Origin: Polynucleobacter sp. AP-Sving-400A-A2
GTDB lineage: Bacteria > Pseudomonadota > Gammaproteobacteria > Burkholderiales > Burkholderiaceae
Reading direction: 5' to 3'
Assembly (NCBI RefSeq): GCF_018688155.1
Contig: NZ_CP061312.1
Coordinates: forward strand, 1,364,001-1,428,000
Length of the DNA stretch: 64,000 nt
The translations under genes were made by a program, and so were the position numbers. Under the pieces are notes generated by a model. The model worked only from the letters and a program-made list of their open reading frames with translations, was not told where the DNA came from and made no database searches. Positions 19,509-30,128 of the stretch are shown here, piece by piece. Numbering within the stretch: the first letter of the stretch is position 1; every line of letters begins with the position of its first letter.

Positions 19509-19545
19509 GGTATATCTTACATACAATTGATATGAGGTGTCCAAT
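19509..19545 (-). other. Attachment site (attL-like junction, comEC 5' side)
   Basis: In the comEC sense this reads comEC sequence GGACACCTCATA, core TC (19529-19530), then element arm AATTGTATGTAAGATATACC. The comEC frame ends seven codons past the junction in element DNA (stop at 19501-19503). Confidence 0.8.
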
Positions 19546-20313
19546 TCCGGTTGCATTAAATACCCGCCAATCATCTTGGTCGATTGCATTTTGATCACCC
19601 ATCACCAAAGCTGCAATTACTCCACCATAGCGCGCATCTCTGGGTAATAGGCGCTGAATCTTTTGCCTTAACTTCCAACGTTGATACTCCATAGCTAGAG
19701 CAAATTCTGTAAAGGCAATATCTTTCTCAAGGATTAACTTTCCTGACCTAACTGATCCACTGGCGCCAAAGTCTTGATGGAAGGACCAACGCTCAAAATC
19801 AAAAGTATGGGGATTGAGGGATCCATAAGGTCTTTTGATTTTGACCTTCAATTCCCAACGCTGACCTGGAATGACTTCGGGCACATCCTGAGGATTACGC
19901 CATGCGGGCTGCCAACTCAAATAGATCTGCGGAGGAAATGATTCAATCGAATCTTTACCTGAGAATGCCTGATCTACCTCAAAAGAAAACTTTGCACCAC
20001 TGGAAGAGCTCTGTGGCAAAGAATTGACTCTTCCCTCAAGCACAAGGTCTTTGCCTTCATGCTCGATTGAAAGGACATTAGCCAGTCGACTTTGTGCGTA
20101 ATTTGCATTCCAAGAAAACCCTAAGGTGAAACTACAAACTGCTATCAATACAATATTTGTACGAGGATATTGGATCGATGCGTAATTGATATAAATACCC
20201 AACAAGGAGATCGTGATCGATGCTATACAAATCCAGCCCCAATACTCTGGCACAGCAGGTAAAAATAGAAGTAGCGATCCCCCGGCGATAAACGCCGCAA
20301 TATTGGTGCGCAA
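19529..20313 (-). pseudogene. comEC: comEC, 5' part (N-terminal 261 codons), separated by an inserted element
   Basis: N-terminal portion of ComEC: three hydrophobic segments near the start, the DUF4131-like soluble domain (about residues 60-200), then MGDQNAIDQDDWRVFNATGIGHLIS leading into the competence domain. After the junction it reads seven element codons and stops at 19501. The start used is TTG at 20313, just after the tatD stop. Without the C-terminal channel and nuclease-like domains this fragment should not support DNA uptake. Rejoining with 12599-14314 would restore the full protein. Confidence 0.93.
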
Positions 20314-20317
20314 GTTT

Positions 20318-21178
20318 TTAAGAGGCGGATAGTAGGTTTGGGTTGTCAGTCATGAGGGATGACCAACGGGGTAATACTTGCATGGCGTTTTGCCAAACTG
20401 CTTTTGAAAATACATCCTCACTCATTCCACGAATCCTCGCTAATTGGGTAGCGATTCTGGGGAGCAAAGCAGGTTGATTGAACTTGCCGCCCTCCTCTTT
20501 CAACCAGGCTGGCGGAATGTCAGGAGCATCGGTTTCGGTAACGATGCAATCTAATGGCATCTCCTGCAGAAGTCGTCGAATTTGCAAAGCGCGATCGTAG
20601 GTTGCCGCCCCACCAAATCCCAACTTAAATCCAAGCTCAATAAATTGCTCAGCTTGCTGATGACTACCATTAAAGGCATGTGCGATACCGCTAGGAATAG
20701 TTCTTTTACGTAGTGCTTTCAGAATGGCATCCTGTGAACGACGCACATGCAAAATCACTGGCAACTGAAATTGCTGCGCCAAATCCAATTGCTTATGAAA
20801 GAAAAACTCTTGACGTTGGGGATCAAGCCCTTCGACAAAGTAATCAAGTCCAATCTCTCCAATACCCACAAATCGAGGATCACTTAAAGATTGTTCAATT
20901 TGATTTTTAAGAGTATCGATATCGCTCTCTTGAGCGCGATTGATATACAGCGGATGAATACCTAAGGTATAGACCAACCCTGGGATTTGATTGCCATACT
21001 GCTTTGCTAAATTTTTGGCTGGGCCCCAATCAGAAGCCTGAACAGTAGGTATCAAAATAGCTTTAACACCTTTATCTGCCGCACCTGAAATGATCTCTGG
21101 AAGAGTATCTTTAAACTCCGGAGCATCTACATGGCAATGGGTATCCACCCATGTAAGTTCTTTATTCACTTCGCTCAT
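20318..21178 (-). CDS. TatD family metal-dependent hydrolase
   Basis: A 286 aa amidohydrolase-fold nuclease. Metal-site motifs are visible in order: DTHCHVD (HxH), IGEIGLD (Glu), ILHVRRS (His), GIAHAFNG (His) and TETDAPDIP (Asp). The family includes TatD, YcfH and YjjV, reported as 3'-5' DNases or D-aminoacyl-tRNA deacylases. The C-terminal extension carries no extra domain. Its start overlaps the end of lolD by 4 bp and it precedes comEC, so lolC/E-lolD-tatD-comEC looks like one unit. Confidence 0.9.
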   Translation of the reverse strand: MSEVNKELTWVDTHCHVDAPEFKDTLPEIISGAADKGVKAILIPTVQASDWGPAKNLAKQYGNQIPGLVYTLGIHPLYINRAQESDIDTLKNQIEQSLSDPRFVGIGEIGLDYFVEGLDPQRQEFFFHKQLDLAQQFQLPVILHVRRSQDAILKALRKRTIPSGIAHAFNGSHQQAEQFIELGFKLGFGGAATYDRALQIRRLLQEMPLDCIVTETDAPDIPPAWLKEEGGKFNQPALLPRIATQLARIRGMSEDVFSKAVWQNAMQVLPRWSSLMTDNPNLLSAS

Positions 21179-21870
21179 TGTGCGAAAGTCTTTAATACTC
21201 CGCGCTCTAAATGTAAAATCCGGTCACAACGTTTTGCGCGAATGGGATCATGAGTGACGATCACAAAAGCTGTGCCCTGCTCACGAGCAATATCTAACAT
21301 CAAATCAAATACGCCATCAGCAGTTTCGGTATCCAGATTACCCGTCGGCTCATCTGCCAGCACACAAGAGGGATTGCCGACTAGTGCACGGGCGACTGCA
21401 ACACGCTGACGCTCACCACCAGACAGTTCACCTGGCGTATGTTGAACACGCTTTGCTAGACCAACTGCATGCAACATTGCGCTTGCTCGCTCCATGGACT
21501 CTTCATTACTTAGGCCGCGAATACGTAAAGGTAATGCTACATTTTCAACAGCGCTGAATTCATCTAGGAGATGATGGAACTGGTAAATAAAACCTAGATT
21601 GTGATTACGTAGTTGATCTAGTTTTCTTACGGGCAGCTGATGAAGATTCTCGCCAGCCAGAATCACAGTACCAGCACTGGGAGTGTCTAGACCACCTAAT
21701 AGATGCAATAAGGTACTTTTACCTGAGCCAGAAGATCCTACGATGGCGACCTTCTCAGAAGCGCTTACCTGTAAATCAATTTCCTTCAGGACGTCGACAG
21801 CCGTCGGCCCTTTGCCATAAGTCTTTGCTAGACCTGATGCACTCAGAATAATTGGATTGGAATTACTCAT
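21175..21870 (-). CDS. lolD: Lipoprotein-releasing ABC transporter ATPase LolD
   Basis: ATP-binding subunit of LolCDE, which extracts outer-membrane lipoproteins from the inner membrane. It shows Walker [13 protein letters not shown] signature [13 protein letters not shown], Walker B CVLADEPT and a switch His in VIVTHDP. The ATG at 21870 (MSNSNPIIL) overlaps the end of the permease gene by 8 bp and gives 231 aa, the normal length; an ATG 25 codons earlier lies inside the permease. Confidence 0.95.
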   Translation of the reverse strand: MSNSNPIILSASGLAKTYGKGPTAVDVLKEIDLQVSASEKVAIVGSSGSGKSTLLHLLGGLDTPSAGTVILAGENLHQLPVRKLDQLRNHNLGFIYQFHHLLDEFSAVENVALPLRIRGLSNEESMERASAMLHAVGLAKRVQHTPGELSGGERQRVAVARALVGNPSCVLADEPTGNLDTETADGVFDLMLDIAREQGTAFVIVTHDPIRAKRCDRILHLERGVLKTFAQ

Positions 21871-23125
21871 AGCGCAATGCCTCCGCAGGCTGAACTTGGG
21901 CGGCTCGTCGACTTGGATACAGGGTAGCCAGTACAGAGAGGCCAAAAGCCATTAGACCTACCGTAAGCACGTCGGATAAACGAACATCCGATGGCAACTC
22001 GCTAATAAAGTACACATCGCGTGGCAAGAAGCGCACGCGAAAGATGGCTTCAATTGCAGGAACGATCACATCAATGTTTAAAGCAATTAGGAGGCCCAAG
22101 CCAACACCGGCTAGAGAGCCTAGTAAGCCGATTGCTAAACCTTGTACCAAGAAGATTCTCTGAATGAGTCCAGGACTTGCGCCCATCGTTCTCAAAATTG
22201 CAATATCAGCCTGCTTCTCATTTACCGTCATCACCAGGGTGGATACTAAATTAAAAGCAGCAACCGCAATAATCAAGGTCAGAATGATGAACATCATCTT
22301 ACGTTCAGTTTGAACAGCCGCAAACCAATTTCGATTGGAACGTGACCAGTCGCTCACCCACAAAGCTTGTGGCACAACTTGAGCTAACTCAGCAGCAATC
22401 TCTGGAGCACGCTGCATATCGTCCACTTTCACGCGCAAGCCGGATGGATCTTGCAAGCGCAGTAAAGCAGCGGCATCTTTCCAATGCATGATGGCTAAAG
22501 AGCTGTCGTATTCATAATGACCACTATCAACAATGCCCACTACTTGTAGTGTTCGCATTCTAGGCATAGCGCCTGCTGGAGTCAGATCACTCTCTGGCAC
22601 GATCAAATTAATACGATCACCAAGGCGAGCTCCGACCATATTGGCAAGCTGTGCACCTAAGGCAACTCCAAAGGCGCCTGGTTTTAAATCATCGATGCTG
22701 CCGGTAACAAACTGCTTAGGCAAATCAGAGACCTTACCTTCTTCGCTTGGCAGCACTCCCCGAATAGACACGCCACGCATGACATTCTCGCGACTGAGTA
22801 AGCCTTGCGAGCTAACCATCGGAGCGACACCGACTACGTGGGGCTGGGCGGCTACCTTGAGTGCAATCGGCTCCCAATTGGCTAAGCCATCTGGGGCAGT
22901 AATTTCAACGTGAGAAAGGACGGATAACATGCGATCGCGCACTTCTTTCTGAAAGCCATTCATAACTGAGAGCACCACAATCAAGGCGGCAACACCCAAA
23001 GCGATACCTGCAGTGGAGATTCCAGAAATAAAAGACAGGAAGCCATCACGCTTACCCACCGTCTTACGACGCTTAGATCGGGTGTAGCGTAGGCCAATTT
23101 CTAGCTCGATAGGAAGTCTCAACAT
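21863..23125 (-). CDS. lolC: Lipoprotein-releasing ABC transporter permease LolC/LolE
   Basis: A 420 aa MacB/LolE-type permease: one membrane helix near residue 35, a periplasmic domain to about 270, then three helices ([20 protein letters not shown] and others). The start RYTRSKRR...[30 protein letters not shown] is typical of LolC/LolE. Only one permease gene is present with lolD, as in betaproteobacteria where it probably works as a homodimer. Confidence 0.92.
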   Translation of the reverse strand: MLRLPIELEIGLRYTRSKRRKTVGKRDGFLSFISGISTAGIALGVAALIVVLSVMNGFQKEVRDRMLSVLSHVEITAPDGLANWEPIALKVAAQPHVVGVAPMVSSQGLLSRENVMRGVSIRGVLPSEEGKVSDLPKQFVTGSIDDLKPGAFGVALGAQLANMVGARLGDRINLIVPESDLTPAGAMPRMRTLQVVGIVDSGHYEYDSSLAIMHWKDAAALLRLQDPSGLRVKVDDMQRAPEIAAELAQVVPQALWVSDWSRSNRNWFAAVQTERKMMFIILTLIIAVAAFNLVSTLVMTVNEKQADIAILRTMGASPGLIQRIFLVQGLAIGLLGSLAGVGLGLLIALNIDVIVPAIEAIFRVRFLPRDVYFISELPSDVRLSDVLTVGLMAFGLSVLATLYPSRRAAQVQPAEALRYE

Positions 23126-23171
23126 GCTTACAGTTTAGTGAATTAAACGAGTAAACCGATGGATTCTGTAA

Positions 23172-24152
23172 ATGCCACCTAAAATCAAGGGAATGACTGC
23201 CAAATTAGCTCCCCATACAAGCTCATCGCAACGCTTTACCTTGATGGTTTCAGGGGAAGATACTGTTGACACTGGATTAGAGCGGGATACCCCGCCCAGC
23301 GGACTGCCGCAAGAGCGCTTTCTAGTGGGCGATCGACTGCCGATTGCCCCAATCTTGCTATTGGGCCAAAGCGACCTAGGAGTTAACCCAAACGAAGTGA
23401 TTGCCTGTCTACAGCCAGTCCACCTTCATGCCACCCGAGATCATTTAATCCTGATGGCCCAAAGTCAGATTGATCTGACAGCACATGAATCTGCCAACTT
23501 GCTACAAGCTGCCCTCCCCTTCATTGAAGAAGACTTTAGAAACAAGGTGTTATTCCAAGGGCAGCGTGATTGGTTTATTTCAGCCGGTCCATTTACTAGT
23601 CTTGCAACGCACTCCATTGATCAAGCGCATGGTCGCAATATTGATTGGTGGATGCCGCGCGATACAAACGTGACTGGGGTTGCTAAGCTCTGGCGCAAAC
23701 TCCAAAATGAAATTCAGATGCTCTGGCATATTGACCCGGTCAATCAGGAGCGAGAACAACGCGGATACCCCAGCATCAACTCCTTATGGATTAGCGGTAT
23801 TGGCAAACTGGCTGATATTCAGACCCCTCCATTACTTGAAAATGTAAATCAGATATACGGAAATCACCCCCTTTTAGCTGGGCTAGCTAAATACCTTGCA
23901 ATCCCTCAACAGCATGAAATTGATTTCTCAAATCTGCAAAATACCTTTGCATGGATTGATCACCCTGAGAGTATTTGGGATAACTTAAGAGTAGCACTCT
24001 TGGGTAATGAGTTAGATGAAATCGAAGTAATCGATTTTCCCAAGGGTCAAACTCGCCATAGAATCTTCACACCCAAAGACTTCAATAAAAAGTCATGGGC
24101 TTTTTGGAAAAAATCAGAGCCCTTAACTTGGCAAGAAATCATTTCAGCATGA
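23172..24152 (+). CDS. RpfE-type / phosphoglycerate mutase-like conserved protein
   Basis: A 326 aa soluble protein of a family found next to recJ in betaproteobacteria, often annotated as a regulatory protein of RpfE type or as a phosphoglycerate-mutase-like protein. The conserved segments I see are SINSLWISGIGKL and NIDWWMPRD. I find no clear catalytic site and do not assign a reaction. It overlaps recJ by 4 bp (ATGA), so the two are translationally coupled. The ATG at 23172 gives a plausible start, although ATG at 23193 is also possible. Confidence 0.65.
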   Translation: MPPKIKGMTAKLAPHTSSSQRFTLMVSGEDTVDTGLERDTPPSGLPQERFLVGDRLPIAPILLLGQSDLGVNPNEVIACLQPVHLHATRDHLILMAQSQIDLTAHESANLLQAALPFIEEDFRNKVLFQGQRDWFISAGPFTSLATHSIDQAHGRNIDWWMPRDTNVTGVAKLWRKLQNEIQMLWHIDPVNQEREQRGYPSINSLWISGIGKLADIQTPPLLENVNQIYGNHPLLAGLAKYLAIPQQHEIDFSNLQNTFAWIDHPESIWDNLRVALLGNELDEIEVIDFPKGQTRHRIFTPKDFNKKSWAFWKKSEPLTWQEIISA

Positions 24153-25894
24153 GCCTATTCTCTCAGCGCCCCTTCTCTGATCGCACGGCTAGCTGGTTAC
24201 AGCAAAGTGGTCTACACCCATTACTAGCAAGGCTTTATGCAGCTCGCGGCATTGATAAGCCAGATGAGCTCTCTTTAGATCTAAAGCAACTACTCTCACC
24301 AGTCGAACTCAAAAACTGCATCAGTACTGCCACCCTGCTAGCCGATATTTTGGAGCGCAAAGAGTCTATGCTGGTAGTAGCAGACTATGACTGCGATGGC
24401 GCTACTGCCTGTGCTGTTGCTCTGCGTGGATTAAAAATGTTGGGTGGACCAGATACTCCCATTCAGTTCTTAGTGCCCAATCGCTTTACGATGGGCTATG
24501 GACTAACTCCCGAGGTTGTTGATCTTGCCGCTCAGCAAGACCCTAAACCAAAATACCTCATCACAGTCGATAACGGCATTGCCAGCGAAGCTGGAGTAGA
24601 CCGAGCTCGCGAGCTAGGAATGGAAGTCATCGTGACCGACCATCACCTTCCAGGCGATCGACTCCCTAAAGCCACTGCAATCGTCAATCCCAATCAACCG
24701 GGTTGCAGTTTCCCAAGCAAAGCGCTTGCCGGTGTAGGTGTGATGTTCTATTTATTAGTTGCTTTGCGAGCAGAACTTCGACAGCGTGGAAAATTTACTG
24801 CTGAGACTCAACCTAAGATCGAAAGCCTATTGGATCTCGTGGCCTTAGGCACCGTAGCGGATGTGGCACAGCTGGATCGCAATAACCGCATCTTGGTTTC
24901 TAATGGCCTGAAGCGCATTCGTACAGGCGCATCACAAGCAGGTATTCAGGCACTATTCCAGGCGGCTGTACGCGATCCCCGTAAGGCCAATACTTTTGAC
25001 TTGGGTTTTGCTATAGGGCCGCGCTTAAATGCAGCAGGACGTCTAGCGGATATGACTCTAGGTATTCGCCTATTAATTTGCGACAAGCCCGAAGAGGCCA
25101 TTGAGCTAGCTTATGAACTCGATCGCATCAATCGTGAGCGGCGTGTCATTGAAGGCGGCATGCAAGAAGCTGCCCTCGCTCACCTTGCTGAGGATCAATT
25201 GGCAGGCACGATGGCAGAGCGCTCTAGCATCTGTCTTTGGAATGCAGAGTGGCACCAGGGAGTAGTTGGCATCGTGGCCTCTCGGCTAAAAGAACGCTTT
25301 AACCGACCTGCGATTGTCTTTGCTCCAGCTGATGGCGCCAACGGTGAGGAGTTGCGTGGCTCCGGTAGATCATTGACAGGCTTTCATCTGCGTGATGCCT
25401 TAGATATTGTCTCCAAACGTGAGCCGGGTCTGATTCTCAAATTTGGTGGCCACGCCATGGCGGCAGGGCTCAGTATTAGAAAATCTGATTTTGAAAAGTT
25501 TGACACCGTGTTTCAGCAGGTTGCCAATGGTTTACTCAATGATGAATTGTTAGAGCGTCGCCATATTCATGATGGGCCACTAGATCTATCTGAATTCACG
25601 CCCGAAACCGGCGATCTCCTGGCTGAAGAAATCTGGGGTCAGGGCTTTCCTCAACCCATTTTTTATGGGGAATTTGAGATTGAGCAGCAAAGCCTCATGA
25701 AAGATAAACATCTGCGCCTACAGCTTCGTCCGATTGGAGATGGTCAACTGGCTAGCAAGCCATTTACTGGAGTCTGGTTTAACCACACCCAATCCTTGCC
25801 GGCCAAGGCCAAGCTGGCCTATCGCCTAGTCACCGACCGTTTTCAAGGGCAGGCACGCGTACAACTCATGATTGAGGCCCACGACGAGGCTTAG
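24149..25894 (+). CDS. recJ: Single-stranded-DNA-specific exonuclease RecJ
   Basis: 5'-3' exonuclease of recombination and mismatch repair. The DHH-family motifs are present: [28 protein letters not shown] (DHH), and the DHHA1 domain with [12 protein letters not shown]. The start at 24149 (MSLFSQRPF) overlaps the upstream stop as ATGA; an earlier ATG at 24095 lies inside the upstream gene. The 581 aa length is usual. Confidence 0.95.
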   Translation: MSLFSQRPFSDRTASWLQQSGLHPLLARLYAARGIDKPDELSLDLKQLLSPVELKNCISTATLLADILERKESMLVVADYDCDGATACAVALRGLKMLGGPDTPIQFLVPNRFTMGYGLTPEVVDLAAQQDPKPKYLITVDNGIASEAGVDRARELGMEVIVTDHHLPGDRLPKATAIVNPNQPGCSFPSKALAGVGVMFYLLVALRAELRQRGKFTAETQPKIESLLDLVALGTVADVAQLDRNNRILVSNGLKRIRTGASQAGIQALFQAAVRDPRKANTFDLGFAIGPRLNAAGRLADMTLGIRLLICDKPEEAIELAYELDRINRERRVIEGGMQEAALAHLAEDQLAGTMAERSSICLWNAEWHQGVVGIVASRLKERFNRPAIVFAPADGANGEELRGSGRSLTGFHLRDALDIVSKREPGLILKFGGHAMAAGLSIRKSDFEKFDTVFQQVANGLLNDELLERRHIHDGPLDLSEFTPETGDLLAEEIWGQGFPQPIFYGEFEIEQQSLMKDKHLRLQLRPIGDGQLASKPFTGVWFNHTQSLPAKAKLAYRLVTDRFQGQARVQLMIEAHDEA

Positions 25895-25922
25895 GCTGTA
25901 ATAACCCCCTTATAATCAGGGG

Positions 25923-27027
25923 ATGGAAGCCGAACAACTCAACATTATTTCAAATACCCTGTCCGATCTACTCACCCGTGAGCAAGCACTTCGGGGGTAT
26001 CTTTGACTTCGAAGTAAAGTCACGACGCCTTACTGAAGTTAACTCTATTCTGGAAGATCCCACCATCTGGGACGATCAAAAGAAAGCTCAAGCCCTCGGC
26101 AAAGAGAAGAAATTGCTCGATGGTGTTGTTGCCACCCTCACCGATTTAAATAGCAATATCACTGGTGCCCTCGAATTATTCGACATGGCTAAAGAAGAAA
26201 GTGATTTTGAAACTATTACTGCTATAGAACAAGACGTTGTGGGCTATAGCAAGATCATTCATGATCTCGAGTTCCGCCGCATGTTCCATAACGAAATGGA
26301 TTCCTGCAATTGCTTTATCGATGTTCAGGCGGGCGCCGGCGGAACAGAAGCGTGTGACTGGGCCAGCATACTACTACGCCAATATCTTAAATATTGCGAG
26401 CGCAAAGGTTACAAGACAGAAATCCTAGAAGAATCCGATGGCGATGTTGCCGGCATCAAGAGTGCCACTATCAAGGTGGACGGTGAATATGCATACGGAC
26501 ACTTGCGCTCAGAAACTGGTGTGCACCGCTTAGTGCGCAAGTCACCTTTTGATTCCTCCAATGGTCGCCACACTTCGTTTGCCAGTATCTATGTATACCC
26601 AGAGATTGACGACTCGATTGAGATTGACGTTAATCCAGCAGATATTCGTACCGACACCTATCGCGCCTCTGGTGCGGGTGGTCAGCACATTAATAAAACC
26701 GACTCTGCTGTTCGCTTAACTCACCTTCCCACCGGAATTGTGGTGCAGTGTCAGAATGATCGAAGCCAACACCGCAATAGGGCTGAAGCGATGACGATGC
26801 TCAAATCTCGCTTGTATGAGCACGAGATGCAAAAGCGTCGTGCTGAACAGGATAAGCTTGAAGCCAGTAAAACCGATGTGGGCTGGGGTCATCAAATCCG
26901 CTCCTACGTGCTGGACCAAAGTCGGATTAAAGACTTGCGCACTAACGTTGAGATCTCGAACACACAAAAGGTATTAGATGGTGATCTCGATGCCTTTATT
27001 GAAGCCAGCCTGAAGCAAGGCGTCTGA
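25923..27027 (+). CDS. prfB: Peptide chain release factor 2, with programmed +1 frameshift
   Basis: RF2 recognises UGA and UAA stop codons. The gene starts at ATG 25923; after 27 codons the zero frame meets TGA (26004-26006) in CTT TGA C, preceded by the SD-like CGGGGG three bases upstream. This is the classic autoregulatory site: low RF2 favours slippage of the CTT-decoding tRNA by +1, continuing as Asp-Phe-Glu-Val. The second frame carries the GGQ motif ([15 protein letters not shown]) for peptidyl-tRNA hydrolysis. The full product is 367 aa. It lies between recJ and lysS, as in many gamma- and betaproteobacteria (prfB-lysS pair). Confidence 0.97.
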
Positions 27028-27061
27028 TTTAATACCCTTATTCCAGTTATTAATACTCCAT

Positions 27062-28618
27062 ATGAACGATCCAGTGAATTCCAATCCTAGCCAAGCCCCT
27101 GCAACCGAGCTGGTTGATGAAAATCACATCATTGCAGAGCGCCGCGAAAAATTAGCAAAACTTCGTGAAAGTGGCATAGCGTTCCCGAATGATTTTGTGC
27201 CTACACATTTAGCCAGCAATTTGCATACCCACTATGACAGCCTCACCAAAGAAGAATTGGCTGCCAAAAAGGTTCATGTGAAAGTTGCAGGTCGCATGGT
27301 GCTTAAGCGCGTCATGGGCAAAGCGAGTTTTGCCACAGTTCAAGACCGCAGTGGTCAGATTCAGTTCTACATTAATGATGAAATCAGTGGAGCTGATACC
27401 CACGGAGCTTTTAAGCACTGGGATATGGGTGACTTTATCTCTGCTGAAGGCCATTTATTTAAGACCAATAAAGGCGAGCTTTCTGTTGAGTGCAGCAATC
27501 TGCGCTTATTGAGTAAATCCTTGCGCCCTTTGCCAGATAAGTTTCATGGCCTCTCTGATTTGGAGACTAAATATCGTCAACGCTATGTTGATTTGATCGT
27601 CAATCCAGAGAGCCGTAATGCCTTCAGAGCGCGTAGTAATACGATTGCCTCCTTACGTCGCCATATGCTCGATGCAGATTTTATGGAAGTTGAAACGCCG
27701 ATGCTCCATCCCATTCCTGGTGGTGCAACGGCTAAGCCCTTCATTACGCACCACAATGCTTTAGATATGCAAATGTTTTTGCGGATTGCGCCAGAGCTTT
27801 ATCTCAAGCGCTTAGTTGTCGGTGGTTTTGAGCGCGTGTTTGAGATAAACCGCAACTTCCGCAATGAAGGCGTAAGTCCACGGCACAATCCAGAATTCAC
27901 GATGATGGAATTCTATGCGGCTTATACCGATTACCGTTGGCTGATGGATTTTACGGAGAGCTTAATTCGTGCTGCTGCAATGGATGCACAAGGCACCGCT
28001 GTTCTAACCCACCAAGGTCGTGAACTAGATCTCAGCAAGCCCTTCCAGCGCTTAACAATTACTGAAGCCATCCTGAAATATTGTGGCCAGTCAAACAAGA
28101 GTTATGAAGCGGCTCAATTAGAAGATGCTGCATTTATTCGCTCTGAATTGAAAAAAGGTGGTGAGAACCCAGATTCCCCTTCCTTGAAGAACGCTGGTAT
28201 TGGCGCTCTTCAACTCGCTCTGTTTGAATTGGTGGCTGAGTCACACCTTTGGGAGCCAACTTACATCATCGATTACCCAATCGAAGTAAGCCCTCTTGCC
28301 CGCGAATCGGATACCCGCCCTGGCATTACCGAGCGCTTTGAATTATTCATTACTGGTCGCGAAATCGCCAACGGCTTTTCAGAGTTAAACGATGCCGAAG
28401 ATCAAGCTAATCGCTTCCGCAAGCAAGTAGAACAAAAAGAAGCGGGTGATGAGGAAGCCATGTACTTTGACCATGACTTCATTCGCGCTCTGGAATATGG
28501 CATGCCCCCAACTGGCGGTTGCGGTATCGGTATTGATCGCTTGGTGATGCTACTAACTGACGTACCCAATATTCGTGATGTGATCCTGTTCCCGCATCTA
28601 CGTCGCGAAGAAGAGTAA
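27062..28618 (+). CDS. lysS: Lysine-tRNA ligase (class II)
   Basis: Charges tRNA-Lys. The N-terminal OB fold (about residues 60-180, [23 protein letters not shown]) is followed by the class II core with motif 1 ([19 protein letters not shown]), motif 2 ([26 protein letters not shown]) and motif 3 ([14 protein letters not shown]). Length (518 aa) is slightly over the E. coli enzyme because of a longer N-terminus. It is co-directional with prfB. Confidence 0.97.
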   Translation: MNDPVNSNPSQAPATELVDENHIIAERREKLAKLRESGIAFPNDFVPTHLASNLHTHYDSLTKEELAAKKVHVKVAGRMVLKRVMGKASFATVQDRSGQIQFYINDEISGADTHGAFKHWDMGDFISAEGHLFKTNKGELSVECSNLRLLSKSLRPLPDKFHGLSDLETKYRQRYVDLIVNPESRNAFRARSNTIASLRRHMLDADFMEVETPMLHPIPGGATAKPFITHHNALDMQMFLRIAPELYLKRLVVGGFERVFEINRNFRNEGVSPRHNPEFTMMEFYAAYTDYRWLMDFTESLIRAAAMDAQGTAVLTHQGRELDLSKPFQRLTITEAILKYCGQSNKSYEAAQLEDAAFIRSELKKGGENPDSPSLKNAGIGALQLALFELVAESHLWEPTYIIDYPIEVSPLARESDTRPGITERFELFITGREIANGFSELNDAEDQANRFRKQVEQKEAGDEEAMYFDHDFIRALEYGMPPTGGCGIGIDRLVMLLTDVPNIRDVILFPHLRREEE

Positions 28619-28646
28619 GTAGCTCGAATATCTTTCTCCAGAAATC

Positions 28647-28682
28647 AAAAGCCGCAGAATTGAACTTCTGCGGCTTTTTTCT
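28647..28682. terminator. Terminator between lysS and the OsmC gene
   Basis: Stem GCCGCAGAA / TTCTGCGGC with a 6-nt loop, flanked by AAAA and a T run on the plus side. The convergent position suggests it serves both directions. Confidence 0.85.
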
Positions 28683-28699
28683 TGACCATATCTAGGCAG

Positions 28700-29152
28700 T
28701 TAAGTCGCTGGATATAGCTTCGTGCTCTCACTATCAACTACGGTTACATTCACTGGAATACCCAAGCTCACGCTAGAAGATACGGTACAGAAATCTTGAA
28801 ACTGAGCCAATACACGCTCAAGATTCTCAAGGGTATTACCTGGAACGCCAATCCGAATCTCCACATTGATAGCCAAGATACGTAAACGGTTTTCTGCATT
28901 TCTACCGATTTCGCAACTGGCCTTTGTTTCGATTGGCTCAGGATTTTGCTTAAACTTTCTGAGCGCGAAGAGTAGCGAGTCAGATAAACAATTAGCGACA
29001 CCCGCCAGCAAGAACTGGGATGGTGTAGCACCTTGTGATTTTCCCAGGGGTGGCGGCTCATCTCCATAAATGGGGTCACGCTCTTCGTTGTAATAAATAG
29101 CAAACTGGTAATCAGCTTGCTGAACTAGTCTTACGGAAGGCTCGCTACTCAT
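28700..29152 (-). CDS. OsmC family protein
   Basis: A 150 aa protein of the OsmC/Ohr fold. The conserved redox cysteines appear in GVANCLSDSL and FQDFCTVSSS. Members reduce organic hydroperoxides, though many OsmC paralogues have unknown substrates. The spacing and the GATPSQFLLAGVANC helix fit the OsmC (YhfA-like) branch better than Ohr. It is followed closely by small membrane genes on the same strand. Confidence 0.85.
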   Translation of the reverse strand: MSSEPSVRLVQQADYQFAIYYNEERDPIYGDEPPPLGKSQGATPSQFLLAGVANCLSDSLLFALRKFKQNPEPIETKASCEIGRNAENRLRILAINVEIRIGVPGNTLENLERVLAQFQDFCTVSSSVSLGIPVNVTVVDSESTKLYPAT

Positions 29153-29180
29153 AAAAACTCCAATAACTTAAAACACCATA

Positions 29181-29666
29181 TTAATAGATAGTAGGAATTA
29201 ACTTTTTGACTCTACGCTGATAGTCTTGATAATCTGGAAAACGTTCTACCAGCCACACTTCTTCTCGCCTTGCTTTGATATCAAATAAGAAAAATAGGCC
29301 AATGGCATAGAGCAATATATAAATCCCGGGGGAAATGAGTAGCCAAGCCAGTGCTGCCAAGAGTACTCCAAAGTAGATCGGGTGCCTTACAAATTGATAT
29401 AAGCCATTTTTAATCAGAACAGCATTGTCTTTTGGGCAAGGCAAGGGGGTAAGATTTTTACCCAGATTAATGACGGCAATGGCCATGATCAAGCAAGCTA
29501 GCAAGCCGATGGCAATGCCACAGGATTGCAGAATGGAAGCAGTTGGTTCTGAGCTAATTAAAAGAGGGCCTTGGGGACCAAACAAGATGAGGCCAATCAG
29601 AATTCCTTGAACCACCACATACCATGCACCTCTTTCAAAGATCGATTTGTGTGGCAGTGAACTCAT
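29181..29666 (-). CDS. Isoprenylcysteine carboxyl methyltransferase-family membrane protein
   Basis: A 161 aa integral membrane protein with four hydrophobic segments and the family signature near its C-terminus (GLYQFVRHPIYFGVLL, then ARREEVWLVERFPDYQDY). The His-Pro and the late Glu belong to the SAM-binding pocket of ICMT/PEMT methyltransferases. Bacterial members methylate diverse lipophilic substrates or are uncharacterised, so no substrate is assigned. It lies 29 bp upstream of the OsmC gene. Confidence 0.8.
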   Translation of the reverse strand: MSSLPHKSIFERGAWYVVVQGILIGLILFGPQGPLLISSEPTASILQSCGIAIGLLACLIMAIAVINLGKNLTPLPCPKDNAVLIKNGLYQFVRHPIYFGVLLAALAWLLISPGIYILLYAIGLFFLFDIKARREEVWLVERFPDYQDYQRRVKKLIPTIY

Positions 29667-29706
29667 GGTATGGCCTTAATAAGATAAGATCACAGTCTAG
29701 CTTGAT

Positions 29707-30000
29707 TTAGTACAGTAAGGCCTGATTAAAGTGCTCATCAACGCTGCCCTCGTCTTGGGTCAATACATGTTGTGCAATCAAGAAAACGCCCGAAATGAAA
29801 CTCAGGCAAACCAGCACTCCAAAAGCATGATATTGATTCAGGCCGTTCTGATTAAGGGCATCAAGATATAGGGCGCTTTCTAGGGCCAAGTGGGTGGACA
29901 AGCTCAGTAGAGCCAAACCCAAAAATATCTGGATGATGGTTACAAATAAGGGCTTTTGAACTGCAGGCTTGGCGGACATAGGATTCTCTCGATTGGGCAT
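29707..30000 (-). CDS. Small two-helix membrane protein, unknown
   Basis: A 97 aa protein with two hydrophobic segments (about residues 18-38 and 62-80) joined by a loop containing ALYLDALNQNGLNQYH. I do not recognise the family. It is the first gene of the minus-strand group that continues with the ICMT-like and OsmC genes, divergent from fpr. Confidence 0.6.
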   Translation of the reverse strand: MPNRENPMSAKPAVQKPLFVTIIQIFLGLALLSLSTHLALESALYLDALNQNGLNQYHAFGVLVCLSFISGVFLIAQHVLTQDEGSVDEHFNQALLY

Positions 30001-30078
30001 AAAAGGATCATAGGGGGCCAGCCGATATAAGTAAAAGACTCCCTATTTATATGCTAAATACTTTTTTATCTATGGAAC

Positions 30079-30097
30079 TATCCTCAGAATGAGGATA
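30079..30097. promoter_or_regulatory. Operator-like perfect palindrome upstream of fpr
   Basis: TATCCTCA-GAA-TGAGGATA: perfect 8-bp arms around a 3-bp centre, 32 bp before the fpr start codon. Too short and T-poor for a terminator; a dimeric regulator site is more likely. The cognate regulator is unknown. Confidence 0.55.
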
Positions 30098-30128
30098 ATT
30101 AGGATTTACACCCAAATAATTCGTATTT

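Larger units (their letters stand above)
14313..19530. mobile_element. Serine-recombinase integrative element inserted in comEC (about 5.2 kb)
   Basis: Comparing both sides of the split comEC gene defines the ends: a shared TC dinucleotide at 14313-14314 and 19529-19530 (minus-strand sense). The arms just inside the ends, 14315-14334 and 19509-19528, form an imperfect 20-bp inverted repeat (GGTATTTGTTGCATGTAAT versus GGTATATCTTACATACAAT, 14 of 19 positions equal), as expected for the attP of a large serine integrase. The recombinase gene starts 20 bp from the 19.5-kb arm. Cargo is a polymerase-like protein, three unknown ORFs and one secreted protein. There are no phage structural, conjugation or transposase genes. 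Confidence 0.9.

Noticed and set aside
14313..19530. Prophage
   Set aside because: There are no capsid, tail, terminase, lysis or phage repressor genes; the element is only 5.2 kb and carries just a recombinase and a few small genes.
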